From NCBI RefSeq assembly GCF_000380565.1, contig NZ_AQYJ01000028.1, positions 62,001-126,000 of the forward strand: DNA of 64,000 bases. Reading direction: 5' to 3'. Below, piece after piece: positions 32,838 through 42,867 of this stretch. How positions within the stretch are numbered: the first letter of the stretch is position 1; each line of letters begins with the position of its first letter. A program made the translations under genes and the position numbers. The notes beneath the pieces were generated by a model. That model did not search any database. It was not told the DNA's origin and was given only the letters and a program-made list of their open reading frames with translations. The stretch is from Microbulbifer variabilis ATCC 700307. GTDB taxonomy: Bacteria > Pseudomonadota > Gammaproteobacteria > Pseudomonadales > Cellvibrionaceae.

Positions 32838-35645
32838 TTACTTTAGTTTAGGCATCCCATCACTATCTAGTTCGGTAATTGGACCAATATCAAGTTCTCG
32901 AATACCATTTTCTATCTTTTCCTTGTCTCCAACGATCACCCAGGTAAATTGATCTGGTTTAATTGTTTGCTTGGCAAGGTTATGCACAGATTCAAGGTCT
33001 ACACCGCGAATTTTAGCTGCATAGCTATCCATGTAATCCAAGGGGCGATCATAAGTAACTATACTAACAATCTCACCAGATACAGCTCTAATAGTTTCAA
33101 AGCGCCCGGGTAATTCATTTACCCGCTTGCTTTTAACCTTTTCAAGTTCTTTCTCACGTGCAGGGTTATCGCCGATATAAGCGTAAAGTTCCTTCTGAAG
33201 TTCTTTGAGAGACTCGCTGGTTTTGTCCGTTTGGACCGGTGCGTAAACCATCAGTGGTTGCTGCCCCTTAGCGCCAGTCATAAAGGAGTAGGCACCATAG
33301 GCCCAGTGCTTGTCTTCACGCAAATTCATGTTGAGACGTGCGGTAAATGTGCCACCAAAGATATCATTCATCACATGCAACGCTTCGCGTTCTGCTATTT
33401 TTTCAGAGGGGGCCAATAGGCCACCAATGATAATTGTCTGCTCGGCTCCAGGTTTATCGATAATATAAATACTAGATTTTTCTGGGTGTGCAGTTTGAGA
33501 TAGATTTTTCTCTGGTAATGGGTTTTCTGGTGCGCGCCAATCAGCAAAGTGCCGCTCCATCTTTTGGGTTAATTCATCCAGAGTAATATCACCCACAACG
33601 ATCAAAGTGGCATTATCCGGGCGTAACCAGGTTTGATGGTAATTCAATAAGTCATCCCGGTTCAGTGACGTGATCGAATCCTCTGTACCGGAGCCTGTGA
33701 GTGGTGCGCTGTAGGCGTGATCTTTACCATAGAGAAGCGGCGGCAGGCTACGTAGAGCCATTTCCATTGGGCGAGTTTTCTCTTGCTGGATAGAAGCAAT
33801 CCAGCGGGTGCGTTTTCTCTCAATTTCATCATCAGAGAAAGCAGGGTTCATTACTATGTCGGCGAATAAATCCATGGAATCATCAATATTTACTTTTAAT
33901 GCATTCAAGCGAATAGTTGAAGTGTCGATAGCTGCATATGAGCTAATACGTGCTCCAAGGATTTCCTCTTTTGCACTGATTTCAAGTGCGTTTAGTTTGC
34001 CTGTACCCTCTTTTAACATAGACATCGCATAACTTGATGTACCAAGCTTACTACCTTGATCTGCGGCATAGCCGGCATCAAATTGAAGGCGCATGTCTAC
34101 GACTGGTACTGAGTCACGCTCAGCCAACACTATTTTGAGCCCGTTGGGAAGTTCGGCTGTTTGCAACTTGGGGAATGGGACACTGGGGAAGTCGCCGGTT
34201 TCAGGCAACTTGGACCTATCTGCGCCAGTCTCTGCGGTTGTGTATTCAGGGAATGGGTGGACTTCTAAATTGTAGTCGCCACTAGAAAGCCACTTTTGCG
34301 CGGCAACCTGAACCTGCTGTGGAGTGATTTTTTGTTTTTCTCCCAGTGCTTCTAGGTAGGCATTGGGATTGTTTAAATAGAGTTCACCGCGTGCAAGAAT
34401 AACTCCTTTGCCACTCCAGCCCCCTATCTGTTCCAAGTTGCGAGCGAAGGATGCGTACTCGCTCATATTAATGCGGGACAGCTCTTCTGGAGTCGGGCCC
34501 TCTTTTAGGAAGCGCTGCAACTCTTCATCTATGGCTTTTTCAATTGTTGAGAGCTCTATACCGGGCTTTGCATTTGCAGTAATTGGGAAAATTGAGGACA
34601 GTTCAAACTCATGTACCCCAACACTGACATCGGTGGCAATTTGATCTTGGTATACCAATCGTTTATACAGCCGTGAGTTTTTCCCATCACCAAGTACCGC
34701 TGCTGCAAGTGCAATTGCATTGGCATCTTCATGAGCAAGGTTAGGTGTATTCCAGACCTTATAGAGTCGCGGTTGAGCAACGCGATCAAACATCTGCTCG
34801 CGGCTAGACTGATCTCGTTTAGCGATCCACGCTTTCTTTTTGATTAATGGCGGGCCAGAAGGAATATCACCAAAATATTTACTGGCCTTTTCTTTAGCTG
34901 TTTCGACATCAATATCCCCGGCTAATACCAGTACAGTGTTAGCTGCGCCGTAATATTGCTTAAACCATTCATGGACATCATCCAGGGTAGCCGCATTTAG
35001 GTCTTCCATAGAGCCGATAGTGGTCCAGGAATAGGGGTGGCCAGCTGGGTATATTGCTTTTTGCATACGTTCCCAAACTTTGCCATAAGGTTGATTTTGC
35101 CCTTGGCGTTTTTCGTTTTGAACCACACTGCGCTGTTCGTCAAGTTTTTCCTGGGTGATTACTCCGAGCAAGTGGCCCATACGGTCAGACTCCATCCATA
35201 GAGCCATATCCAGGGCATTACTTGGTACTGTTTCAAAGTAGTTGGTACGGTCTAGCCAAGTGGTACCGTTCATACCGGTAGCACCTGCTAGCTCAAAAGG
35301 TTTGAAGTATTCGTCGTTGTAATTTTCTGAGCCGTTAAACATTAAATGTTCGAATAGGTGGGCAAAACCGGTGCGCCCGGGTTTTTCATCTTTAGACCCT
35401 ACATGGTACCAGACACCCACGGATACAATCGGTGCTTTTCGGTCCTCATGAACAATAACGCGCAGGCCATTCGGTAAGGTAAATTTTTCATATTTGATAT
35501 ATAAGGGGGTAATTGTGCTCTTAGGCATAGTAATGCTTGACTCAACTTTGGATTGAGCACTTTCATTATTTTTCGGGGCTTCACCACAAGCAGATATCGC
35601 AAGTGATAACGCTAAAGGCACACTGTACTTTCGTACAATTTTCAT
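32838..35645 (-). CDS. M16 family metallopeptidase lipoprotein (tandem pitrilysin domains)
   Basis: This 935-residue protein carries a lipobox (AISACGE, Cys at about 20). The inverted zinc motif HxxEH is present as HLFEHLMFNG (about 95-104), with the downstream Glu likely in QRSVVQNEKR. Two M16 halves are evident: an active N-terminal half (VRVIVHEDRKAPIVSVGVWY type) and a C-terminal half starting near LPNGLKIVLAERDSVP that lacks HxxEH. This is the usual architecture of periplasmic or outer-membrane-anchored M16 proteins. It is monocistronic and probably degrades peptides released by the neighbouring subtilisins and metalloprotease; that link is inferred from proximity. Confidence 0.92.
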   Translation of the reverse strand: MKIVRKYSVPLALSLAISACGEAPKNNESAQSKVESSITMPKSTITPLYIKYEKFTLPNGLRVIVHEDRKAPIVSVGVWYHVGSKDEKPGRTGFAHLFEHLMFNGSENYNDEYFKPFELAGATGMNGTTWLDRTNYFETVPSNALDMALWMESDRMGHLLGVITQEKLDEQRSVVQNEKRQGQNQPYGKVWERMQKAIYPAGHPYSWTTIGSMEDLNAATLDDVHEWFKQYYGAANTVLVLAGDIDVETAKEKASKYFGDIPSGPPLIKKKAWIAKRDQSSREQMFDRVAQPRLYKVWNTPNLAHEDANAIALAAAVLGDGKNSRLYKRLVYQDQIATDVSVGVHEFELSSIFPITANAKPGIELSTIEKAIDEELQRFLKEGPTPEELSRINMSEYASFARNLEQIGGWSGKGVILARGELYLNNPNAYLEALGEKQKITPQQVQVAAQKWLSSGDYNLEVHPFPEYTTAETGADRSKLPETGDFPSVPFPKLQTAELPNGLKIVLAERDSVPVVDMRLQFDAGYAADQGSKLGTSSYAMSMLKEGTGKLNALEISAKEEILGARISSYAAIDTSTIRLNALKVNIDDSMDLFADIVMNPAFSDDEIERKRTRWIASIQQEKTRPMEMALRSLPPLLYGKDHAYSAPLTGSGTEDSITSLNRDDLLNYHQTWLRPDNATLIVVGDITLDELTQKMERHFADWRAPENPLPEKNLSQTAHPEKSSIYIIDKPGAEQTIIIGGLLAPSEKIAEREALHVMNDIFGGTFTARLNMNLREDKHWAYGAYSFMTGAKGQQPLMVYAPVQTDKTSESLKELQKELYAYIGDNPAREKELEKVKSKRVNELPGRFETIRAVSGEIVSIVTYDRPLDYMDSYAAKIRGVDLESVHNLAKQTIKPDQFTWVIVGDKEKIENGIRELDIGPITELDSDGMPKLK

Positions 35646-35920
35646 AGAAATTTCCTTGTCGAATCATCCTAAGTGGCTGCCAACAATGGTGGGGAACTAG
35701 TGAGATTGGCTGCTCTAGAAATAATAAACCAGAAATTATTATTTATATTTTATTCTGGTGATGATCTTTGGGAGGGGCCAAACCAATTGGTTCACTCCCT
35801 ACCCCCTGCATATGGCAAGGGGCTTCCGATTAGGATTTTATATCTATTCGAGGGGGAGTTGGCAAACCTGGTGGGTTGGTAGTAGAAAAGTAGATACTTT
35901 GATTGGCTAGAAAACCGGTA

Positions 35921-36319
35921 TTAGTATGCTTGACGGATGATATCGATACCCGGTGTTATCGCCCGGTTCCATGCGGCTTCAACTTCCGGGGAAAAGTCGT
36001 TGTCATGTTGGCGCAGTGTAGCTATCAATGCATCCAGCCATAACCGATACCACTCAGGGCGAATATTGTAGCCATCGCGATCATGACTTTTTCCCAGTGC
36101 GCGCAGTTTGGTGTCTGACATTCCACGGGAATAGAGGACAAGCTGCATAATGCCATTGCGTAGCAGGTGTCGTTGCGCCTTCATATCGGTATTGACAAAC
36201 AGATTGCGAATATCAGCAGAGCTACCCATGAAGCGGTCGTAAAAGTCGACAAAGAATTGTTCGTTATTACAGCAACGTCCATAACTTTGGAAAACAATAT
36301 CACTGTCCGATCGTTCCAT
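35921..36319 (-). CDS. Single-domain globin-like protein
   Basis: The ATG at 36319 gives 132 residues, fitting a globin domain; a TTG-started upstream extension of 34 residues looks non-globin. Helical pattern and key positions match: CD-region FF/Phe in NEQFFVDFYDRFM, E-helix QRHLLRNGIMQL and the probable proximal His in LGKSHDRDGYNI. Single-domain bacterial globins bind haem and may handle oxygen or nitric oxide or act as sensors. It stands alone between the M16 gene and pgk. Function is not predictable. Confidence 0.75.
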   Translation of the reverse strand: MERSDSDIVFQSYGRCCNNEQFFVDFYDRFMGSSADIRNLFVNTDMKAQRHLLRNGIMQLVLYSRGMSDTKLRALGKSHDRDGYNIRPEWYRLWLDALIATLRQHDNDFSPEVEAAWNRAITPGIDIIRQAY

Positions 36320-36866
36320 ACCTATTGGATCTCCATAGTTTCTCCGCCGGTGGCGTACCACAGGCTGGATCTTGTGTAGTAGTGCTTTAGGGGGCAGCGA
36401 TTCTAGCGGGACCGTTACCAAGCGAAAAGTATTGATGTATCAATAATTTAGTTACTGCTCGACAAGTTCTTTGACCCTAGATCTGACTAGTTAGTCGAGA
36501 GTTGAGTTTGGCCATTCAGCAAAGGATTTGGCAAATCAGCAGGGTAAAATGGGCTGGCTGACTTCCCCTGACTAGATACACCTCGGAGTATGGGTTGTGC
36601 ATCAAGCTCATCGTTTCGAGCTGCCCTATTTGGCGTATGGTGTCTGCATCAGAGAGCCTTTTGAGTTTTTTATGCCCTGGATTGCATCGATATGGGCTGA
36701 GTCTTTACCTGTTATGAACCGGGAGACTGTACCAGCACCTCTCCAAGCCAGAATTCTTGGTGAATTAACGGCGCTTTTACGGGTTTTCCTGTCGGCAACG
36801 GTGGAGTGCTGTTGATATACTCCGCGCCCATATTTTCAGTTAATCGAAGTAGGAGAGGATTGGCGA
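36320..36866. other. Intergenic region between the globin and pgk genes
   Basis: A 72-codon frame on the plus strand (36597-36815) shows no recognisable domain or ribosome binding site and is not called. The right end carries the pgk leader with AGGAGAGG (36850-36857). Confidence 0.5.
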
Positions 36867-38030
36867 ATGGCGGTCAAACTGATGACAGATCTGGACCTGG
36901 CGGGTAAGCGCCTACTTATACGCGAGGACTTGAATGTACCTGTAAAAGACGGTCAGGTGACTTCTGATGCTCGGATCCGTGCGGCACTCCCGACGATCCA
37001 GGCCGCTATTGATGCTGGCGCCAAAGTGTTACTGATGTCTCACCTTGGACGCCCGACTGAGGGCGAGTATGCGGAGGAGTTTTCCCTGGCCCCGGTTGCC
37101 GCCCATCTTGGTCAACTGCTGGATCGTAAAGTGGCCCTGATCAAGGATTGGCGGGAAGGTGTTGAGCTGGCTGATGGTGAGGTCGCACTGTTGGAAAATG
37201 TGCGTTTTAACGAGGGTGAAAAGAAAGACAGTGAAGAGCTGGCCAAAGCTTATGCTGCTTTGTGCGATGTCTTTGTTATGGATGCATTTGGCACTGCCCA
37301 CCGTGCCCAAGCCTCTACCCATGGAGTTGCCAAGTTTGCCCCGATTGCATGCGCTGGTCCCCTTCTTGCTGCTGAATTAGATGCCTTGGAAAAGACCCTG
37401 GCCGAGCCGGCGCGCCCATTGGTAGCAATCGTTGGTGGCTCCAAGGTATCGACCAAACTCACAGTGCTGGAGAGTTTGGCTGACAAGGTGGACCAGCTGA
37501 TTGTTGGTGGCGGTATAGCCAATACTTTCCTTGCTGCCAGCGGTAAACCAGTAGGTAAATCCCTATGTGAGCATGATTTGGTGGGTACAGCCAAAACCCT
37601 GATGCAAAAGTGCGATATCCCTGTTCCTGTGGATGTTGTCACCGGCAAAGAGTTTAGCGAAGCAGCTGCTGCTGAGACGAAGTCTGCCGATGCCGTAGCT
37701 GAGGACGATATGATCTTTGATATCGGTCCCCAGTCCTCTGGAAAGCTGGCAGAGATCCTTAAAGATGCCAAGACGATTATTTGGAACGGCCCCGTAGGTG
37801 TGTTCGAATTTGACCAGTTCGGTGCTGGTACCGAGCACTTGTCCAAGGCCATCGCCGATAGCAGTGCCTTCTCCATCGCCGGTGGTGGTGACACATTGGC
37901 TGCAGTGGATAAATACGGTATTGCCGATAAGGTGTCTTATATCTCCACTGGCGGCGGTGCCTTCCTGGAGTATGTAGAAGGTAAGAAGCTTCCGGCAGTG
38001 GCGATACTTGAGTCACGTGCTGACGACTGA
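36867..38030 (+). CDS. pgk: Phosphoglycerate kinase
   Basis: Converts 1,3-bisphosphoglycerate and ADP to 3-phosphoglycerate and ATP in the cytoplasm (glycolysis, reversible in gluconeogenesis). The 387-residue length is typical. Signatures are REDLNVPV (about 19-26), SHLGRP, the hinge-side [16 protein letters not shown] and the nucleotide-binding GGGDTLAAV near the C-terminus. The ATG follows AGGAGAGG at a suitable distance. The next gene, fba, starts 92 bases later and a terminator follows it, so pgk-fba forms a glycolytic operon. The pyruvate kinase gene often found in between is absent here. Confidence 0.97.
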   Translation: MAVKLMTDLDLAGKRLLIREDLNVPVKDGQVTSDARIRAALPTIQAAIDAGAKVLLMSHLGRPTEGEYAEEFSLAPVAAHLGQLLDRKVALIKDWREGVELADGEVALLENVRFNEGEKKDSEELAKAYAALCDVFVMDAFGTAHRAQASTHGVAKFAPIACAGPLLAAELDALEKTLAEPARPLVAIVGGSKVSTKLTVLESLADKVDQLIVGGGIANTFLAASGKPVGKSLCEHDLVGTAKTLMQKCDIPVPVDVVTGKEFSEAAAAETKSADAVAEDDMIFDIGPQSSGKLAEILKDAKTIIWNGPVGVFEFDQFGAGTEHLSKAIADSSAFSIAGGGDTLAAVDKYGIADKVSYISTGGGAFLEYVEGKKLPAVAILESRADD

Positions 38031-38122
38031 GATAAACCGGAATAACGCCTGCCTGAGTTAACCGGTGGGTGATAAAAGCAAAAAATTAAAATTACTACGA
38101 GTAGACGAGAAAGGAATTAACT

Positions 38123-39187
38123 ATGGCTCTTATCAGCCTGCGCCAATTGCTGGACCATGCCGCTGAGCACGGTTACGGCGTACCCGCATTTAACGTCAAT
38201 AACCTGGAGCAAATGCGTGCGATTATGGAGGCGGCCAAAGAGACCGACTCTCCGGTGATCGTTCAGGCTTCTGCCGGTGCGCGCAAATATGCTGGCGCAC
38301 CCTTCTTGCGCCACTTGATCCTGGCCGCTATTGAAGAGTTCCCGGAAATCCCGGTGGTAATGCACCAAGACCACGGTACCAGCCCGGCGGTTTGTCAGCG
38401 TTCTATCCAGTTGGGCTTCAGCTCTGTAATGATGGACGGTTCCCTGCGCGAAGATGGCAAAACTCCAGCTTCATATGAATACAACGTCGATGTTACACAG
38501 CGTGCGGTTGATATGGCTCATGCTTGCGGTGTTTCTGTTGAAGGTGAGTTGGGCTGTCTGGGTTCCCTGGAAACCGGTATGGCGGGTGAAGAGGACGGTG
38601 TCGGTGCTGAAGGTAAACTGTCTCATGACCAGCTGTTGACTGATCCAGAAGAAGCGGCAGATTTTGTGCAAAAAACCAAAGTGGATGCCCTGGCAATTGC
38701 CTGTGGTACCAGCCACGGTGCTTATAAGTTCACTCGTCCGCCCACAGGGGATATTCTCGCTATCGATCGAATCAAGGAAATCCATGCGCGTATCCCGGGT
38801 ACCCATTTGGTGATGCATGGCTCCTCTTCTGTACCCCAGGAATGGCTGGCGGTGATCAATGAGTTTGGTGGTGAAATCCCTGAAACTTACGGCGTGCCGG
38901 TTGAACAGATTTGTGAAGGCATCAAATACGGCGTACGCAAGGTCAACATTGATACCGACTTACGTCTCGCTTCTACCGGTGCGACCCGCCGCTTCCTGGC
39001 TGAGAACCCATCCGAGTTCGATCCACGTAAATTCTACAAAGCCGCTTTGCAGGCGATGAAAGACATTTGCGTAGCGCGTTATGAAGCTTTCGGTACCGCT
39101 GGCCAGGCAAGCAAGATTCGCCCGCTGAGCCTTGATGCTATGAGCCAACGCTATGCTGTCGGTGAGTTGGAACCGCAAATCAAGTAA
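38123..39187 (+). CDS. fba: Class II fructose-1,6-bisphosphate aldolase
   Basis: Zinc-dependent aldolase joining glyceraldehyde 3-phosphate and dihydroxyacetone phosphate. At 354 residues it matches the CbbA-like subtype of class II enzymes. Metal and substrate motifs are visible: [14 protein letters not shown] (metal His), MMDGS, EGELG, HGSSS (about 232-236) and KVNIDTDLR for phosphate binding. A good AAGGA ribosome binding site precedes the ATG. It is second in the pgk-fba operon and is followed by the terminator at 39213-39239. Confidence 0.96.
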   Translation: MALISLRQLLDHAAEHGYGVPAFNVNNLEQMRAIMEAAKETDSPVIVQASAGARKYAGAPFLRHLILAAIEEFPEIPVVMHQDHGTSPAVCQRSIQLGFSSVMMDGSLREDGKTPASYEYNVDVTQRAVDMAHACGVSVEGELGCLGSLETGMAGEEDGVGAEGKLSHDQLLTDPEEAADFVQKTKVDALAIACGTSHGAYKFTRPPTGDILAIDRIKEIHARIPGTHLVMHGSSSVPQEWLAVINEFGGEIPETYGVPVEQICEGIKYGVRKVNIDTDLRLASTGATRRFLAENPSEFDPRKFYKAALQAMKDICVARYEAFGTAGQASKIRPLSLDAMSQRYAVGELEPQIK

Positions 39188-39212
39188 GCAGTTACTCTCT
39201 CTGAAGGCGATG

Positions 39213-39239
39213 AAAGGCGGGCCTAAAGCCCGCCTTTTT
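39213..39239 (+). terminator. Terminator of the pgk-fba operon
   Basis: AAAGGCGGGC (39213-39222), a 5-base loop and GCCCGCCTTT followed by further T residues form a strong factor-independent terminator 26 bases after the fba stop. Confidence 0.93.
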
Positions 39240-39307
39240 GCATTTAAGCTCCCTGTCCGTTCACAGCATCACTTCCACCCCGGCAAAAATGCAGTACCAT
39301 TAGTCCA

Positions 39308-40288
39308 ATGGAAACCTTGCAAGACATCAGCACCTACGAAAGCAGCCCGGTGATTAAGCGCCCGGACTATACGGCGCTGCGTCAAAAGTTGCCGCACCTA
39401 GACTTTGCCAATGATGCGGCACCATTGCTGACGGAAATGCAGGATTACCGAAATTTTTACGATTTACACTTTCCCCTTGCCCATAAAACTGGAGTTGGCA
39501 CTTTCAATGCCGCCGGTTTTGAGTTGGTGTCCCAGTATTGGTTAGTTGAGAACCCTCGTGGCACCTTATTTATTTGCCATGGTTATTTTGATCACACTGG
39601 CATTTATGGGCCCGCCATTCGCTTCGGGCTTGAGCGAAATCTGAATGTGGTAATATTTGATTTTCCCGGCCATGGCCTCTCTAGCGGAGAGCGAGTAGCT
39701 ATCCAGACTTTTTTACAATATCGCCAGGTATTTGATCAGCTTTTATCTGTAGCTGAGGGGAAATTACCCAAGCCTTGGCATGCCTTGGGGCAGAGCACTG
39801 GTGGTGCGGCCTTACTAGCACATTTGCAGTACAGTCGTCGGCAGCCATTGGATAAAGTTTTTCTGCTGGCTCCCCTTGTGCGCCCTGCAAATTGGCACTT
39901 TGTAAAGTGGAAGTATTATTTAGGACGCCTGTTTATCAGTGAGCCAAGTCGTGAGTTTAATATCAATACCCATGATGCGGAGTTCTCTCGACGCCAGGCA
40001 CTACGCGATCCTCTGCAGTCACAGGTGATCTCCATGTGTTGGCTTGGTGCTATGGTGGACTGGATAAGAACATTTCCCAAAACTGCACGTAACCCCCGTA
40101 AAATTCTTGTAGTCCAGGGTACGGGAGATGGAACTGTTGATTGGCGCTACGATATGCGTGCAATCCGGGACCGATTCCCCCACTGCCATCGAGTGTTGAT
40201 TCGTGGGGCCCGTCATCAAATGATCAATGAGACCCAGCCTTATCGACACCAGATATTGGCGGCACTGGATGACTGGTTGAATCAATAG
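39308..40288 (+). CDS. Alpha/beta hydrolase, lysophospholipase-like
   Basis: This 326-residue cytoplasmic protein lacks a signal peptide. It has the Hydrolase_4 layout: oxyanion segment FICHGYFDHTGIYGP, nucleophile elbow GQSTGG (Ser about 161), Asp region GTGDGTVDW and His in GARHQMINE. The DFPGHGLSSGER block is typical of monoacylglycerol lipase/lysophospholipase-like proteins. It follows the pgk-fba terminator and has its own start, so it is a separate transcript. The exact substrate is unknown. Confidence 0.87.
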   Translation: METLQDISTYESSPVIKRPDYTALRQKLPHLDFANDAAPLLTEMQDYRNFYDLHFPLAHKTGVGTFNAAGFELVSQYWLVENPRGTLFICHGYFDHTGIYGPAIRFGLERNLNVVIFDFPGHGLSSGERVAIQTFLQYRQVFDQLLSVAEGKLPKPWHALGQSTGGAALLAHLQYSRRQPLDKVFLLAPLVRPANWHFVKWKYYLGRLFISEPSREFNINTHDAEFSRRQALRDPLQSQVISMCWLGAMVDWIRTFPKTARNPRKILVVQGTGDGTVDWRYDMRAIRDRFPHCHRVLIRGARHQMINETQPYRHQILAALDDWLNQ

Positions 40289-40408
40289 ATTACTCTAGAG
40301 ACTTTTAGCTTAGATTTTTAGCCAATTATTACCCGCCACGACTGTGTATTTAAAAAGCTAATGATTTTCTATTGAGTAGAATTTTAATCGACTTGCTAAG
40401 TAATAGTA

Positions 40409-40930
40409 ATGACAAATATTCTTTCAAAGAAAATGGGACCTTCCTACGATAGGCTTTCTCCACTTATTAAAGAACTTCATACTGGAAAAAAAGTAATTGA
40501 GGGGGAGGTGAATGTTGAGAGAGGGAGACTGCTTGCGCATTTTATTTGCACCCTTTTCAGGTTTCCGAAACAAAATCACAGTTGTCCACTTCGTGTAGAG
40601 TGCCAGCACACTTCGGATGGTATTTTGTGGATGCGTAATTTCGATGGATTAATATTGAACTCTAAGTTTGCATCCACTGGAGACTTGCTGGTTGAACAGA
40701 TGGGGCCTTTACGGATGTATTTCTACCCTGTAGAGGTAGGTGGGACATTGGCCTATGAATTTATAAAAACAAGAATTTTTGGTATTCCACTGCCAAAAAT
40801 AATTAGTCCCAGAATATTTGCTGTGGAGTATGAGCTTGATGGGAAATATTATTTCAATGTGAAGGTGACTATGTTTGCTATAGGGAAAATCCTTGCTTAT
40901 GGTGGTTGTATGGAGTTTTCTCCTGTCTAA
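40409..40930 (+). CDS. DUF4166 domain protein
   Basis: This 173-residue protein matches the DUF4166 pattern: MGPSYDRLSPLIKELH at the start, LFRFPKQN, then WMRNFDG and a C-terminal GGTLAYEF...FGIPLPKIISPR beta-rich block. The family has no assigned activity; a lipocalin- or polyketide-cyclase-like fold is sometimes suspected. There is no signal peptide or membrane segment, and no strong ribosome binding site is visible. It is a single gene with AT-rich flanks. Confidence 0.8.
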   Translation: MTNILSKKMGPSYDRLSPLIKELHTGKKVIEGEVNVERGRLLAHFICTLFRFPKQNHSCPLRVECQHTSDGILWMRNFDGLILNSKFASTGDLLVEQMGPLRMYFYPVEVGGTLAYEFIKTRIFGIPLPKIISPRIFAVEYELDGKYYFNVKVTMFAIGKILAYGGCMEFSPV

Positions 40931-41253
40931 TTTCCAAGGGGTTAAATTTAGCCCGTTAATAATTTTAAGATGTTAAAAATTAGGGTAGTAAATGTTTTTT
41001 ACAGTTTGGTTCTGGTGGGAGTAATAACTCTGCCTCTAGCCGCTTGAATTAAGTAGATGCAAGGAAGCTAAATTTAGGGGTGTGGATGGCGATATACAGG
41101 GATAAAGCGTTGGCCGCTAATTGGTAGAAATAAATGACAATTCTACTTAAGGGTTAGGTTTTTTCGGTAGATTTGGTTATTGTTTCCCAGCACATAAATT
41201 GTAAATATATACGGCCTAAGACTTTGCCACTTAGTAAGAAACAGGAGGGCGCA
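40931..41253. other. 323-base spacer between the DUF4166 and VOC genes
   Basis: No gene or hairpin stands out. The right end holds the AGGAGGG ribosome binding site (41243-41249) of the VOC gene. Confidence 0.5.
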
Positions 41254-41634
41254 ATGTTTAGTCATGTTATGGTTGGTACCAATGATATGCAGAAAGCCAA
41301 GGCTTTTTATGATGCAATTTTGGGAGTACTAGGCCATAAGCCTGGGATCATTGATGAGAAGGGGCGTTGCTTTTATTTCACTAAGACTGGGGTTTTTGCT
41401 ATCTCCAAGCCGATCAATGGTGAGTCGGCTAGTCATGCAAATGGCGGGACTATAGGTTTTACTGCTACTAGTGTTGAGCAGACTGATGCTTGGCATTCGG
41501 CTGGGCTCGAAAATGGGGGCGTTCGTTGTGAGGATCCACCGGGAGTAAGAGAGGGGGTGGCAGGAAAGCTTTATATTGCCTACTTGCGTGACCCAGATGG
41601 TAACAAGATTTGTGCGATCCATCGGGTAGAATGA
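41254..41634 (+). CDS. VOC family (glyoxalase-like) protein
   Basis: The ATG at 41254 follows AGGAGGG and gives 126 residues; the longer upstream frame is unlikely. One vicinal-oxygen-chelate domain with two beta-alpha-beta-beta-beta halves is seen: FSHVMVGTNDMQKAKAFYDAILG, then GGTIGFTATSVEQTDAWHSAG and a C-terminal YLRDPDGNKICAIHR. A His in the first strand and a Glu/His-type C-terminal position could bind metal. Such proteins include lactoylglutathione lyases and resistance proteins; the substrate here is unknown. Confidence 0.88.
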   Translation: MFSHVMVGTNDMQKAKAFYDAILGVLGHKPGIIDEKGRCFYFTKTGVFAISKPINGESASHANGGTIGFTATSVEQTDAWHSAGLENGGVRCEDPPGVREGVAGKLYIAYLRDPDGNKICAIHRVE

Positions 41635-41890
41635 AAATTTCCAGCTGTTATAACCAATCGCTTACCTTAAACATGGCAGCGGTTGGTTATAGTATGGATA
41701 TTTTCGAAGTGAATAAATTGACTGAAACTCCCCCTTCTACTTGGTTTAGAATTTACAGGTTTAGTCTCTCTTATTATCCGGATTTTTAAAGATAGTTGTG
41801 GGCTCACCTTCAGGGTCTGAATAAAATAAGATAATAGTAACCGGTATATTTCCGTCATTTGTTGACCTGATTTAATTTTCATCTGAAAGG

Positions 41891-41910
41891 TACTCTACTC
41901 TACTCTACTC
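41891..41910. repeat. Pentanucleotide repeat (TACTC)4 at the end of the MBL pseudogene
   Basis: Four tandem TACTC units overlap the stop codon of the minus-strand MBL frame (stop at 41900-41902). Slippage by one unit would change the C-terminal reading frame. Confidence 0.8.
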
Positions 41911-42826
41911 TGCCTTGGCCGCGGCCACTATCGGATAGTACTATTTCGTCCAGATCATCCATTACCCTGATTGGACCAGAGTAGTATTTGCTCATACCGG
42001 TGACAAACCCCTTTTTATCTTCTTCGGTCACTGGGGGAGGTATAAGGTGGGTGAGAGCGATGGATTTAACCCCGGATTTAGTTGCCATTTTAGCAATATC
42101 CAGTGTATTAGAATGGTAATAGATGATTTGATCGGCTTTCTCATAGCGTAGGCGAGCCCTGCGATTATTCCCGGTTTGCTTAAGTTTACTGATGTATTAT
42201 TCATAACTTAACGCTTCGGAGATGAGAAGATCAGCATCGCGCTCGATTGATTCCAGTGTATCAAATACATGGGTATCCCCGGTAACAATTACCTTGCAGG
42301 GGCCGAATCGGATTTCATAACCGAAAGCGGGAAATACCGGTTCATGATGTACGGCGAAAACAGAAACGTAAGTATTTCCATGGTGCCAAATATCCCGAAC
42401 AATTTCTGTCTGTTCCCCAGCAATGTTTACTAAATGTGGTGTAGCGACTGCTAATATGGGGTCTAGAATTCCCTGTCGATTGGATGACCTGAATAATATA
42501 TCGGGCCCAAAACTTTTCCTGATGCCCTCCTTAGTATTATAGATACCATAAGGGCCATATACATTAATAAGTGAATTAGCTCCTACAAACCAGGACTCAT
42601 TGATTACCATTGCAAGCCCACCAAAATGATCGGAGTGCCAGTGGGTGATAAATATGGGGTCTACTTGGGCGAGATTTAAATCTAACTGCCCTATACGAGC
42701 AGCGGCGCCTTCTCCTGCATCAATTAAGAACAATTTGCCGCTGCTACGCACCGCCAGGCAGGCAGGGTGTCTTAACCACTGAGCGATGCACCTGTGTGAA
42801 TGGTTTGGGATCCAGCGGATTCGCAA
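41900..42826 (-). pseudogene. MBL-fold metallo-hydrolase split by an in-frame stop
   Basis: A single frame runs through the region, broken by one TAA at 42197-42199. The upstream part (209 codons) has the metal motif THWHSDHFGG, LFLIDAGEGAAARI, and TGDTHVFDTLE. The downstream part continues without a frame change through YISKLKQTG...SNTLDIAKMA and a conserved LTHLIPPP block. The N-terminus is also abnormal: residues before HPACLAVRSSG do not fit, while an ANPLDPKPFTQVHRS-type sequence lies in another frame, suggesting a frameshift. Intact members of this family are about 300-330 residues. It is probably inactive, although a 209-residue product retaining the zinc site might be made. Confidence 0.75.
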
Positions 42827-42867
42827 GATTCTCTAACGGTATTTAAGTAAGCACTTCAGAAATCTTT

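Noticed and set aside
36597-36815. A 72-codon plus-strand frame before pgk.
   Set aside because: No ribosome binding site, domain or signal was visible, and codons look non-coding.
42757-42800. On the minus strand GCTCAGTGGTTAAGACACC and a following stem resemble the D-arm and anticodon arm of a tRNA.
   Set aside because: No T-arm (GGTTCGA type) or acceptor stem could be found on either side, and the sequence lies in the MBL reading frame.
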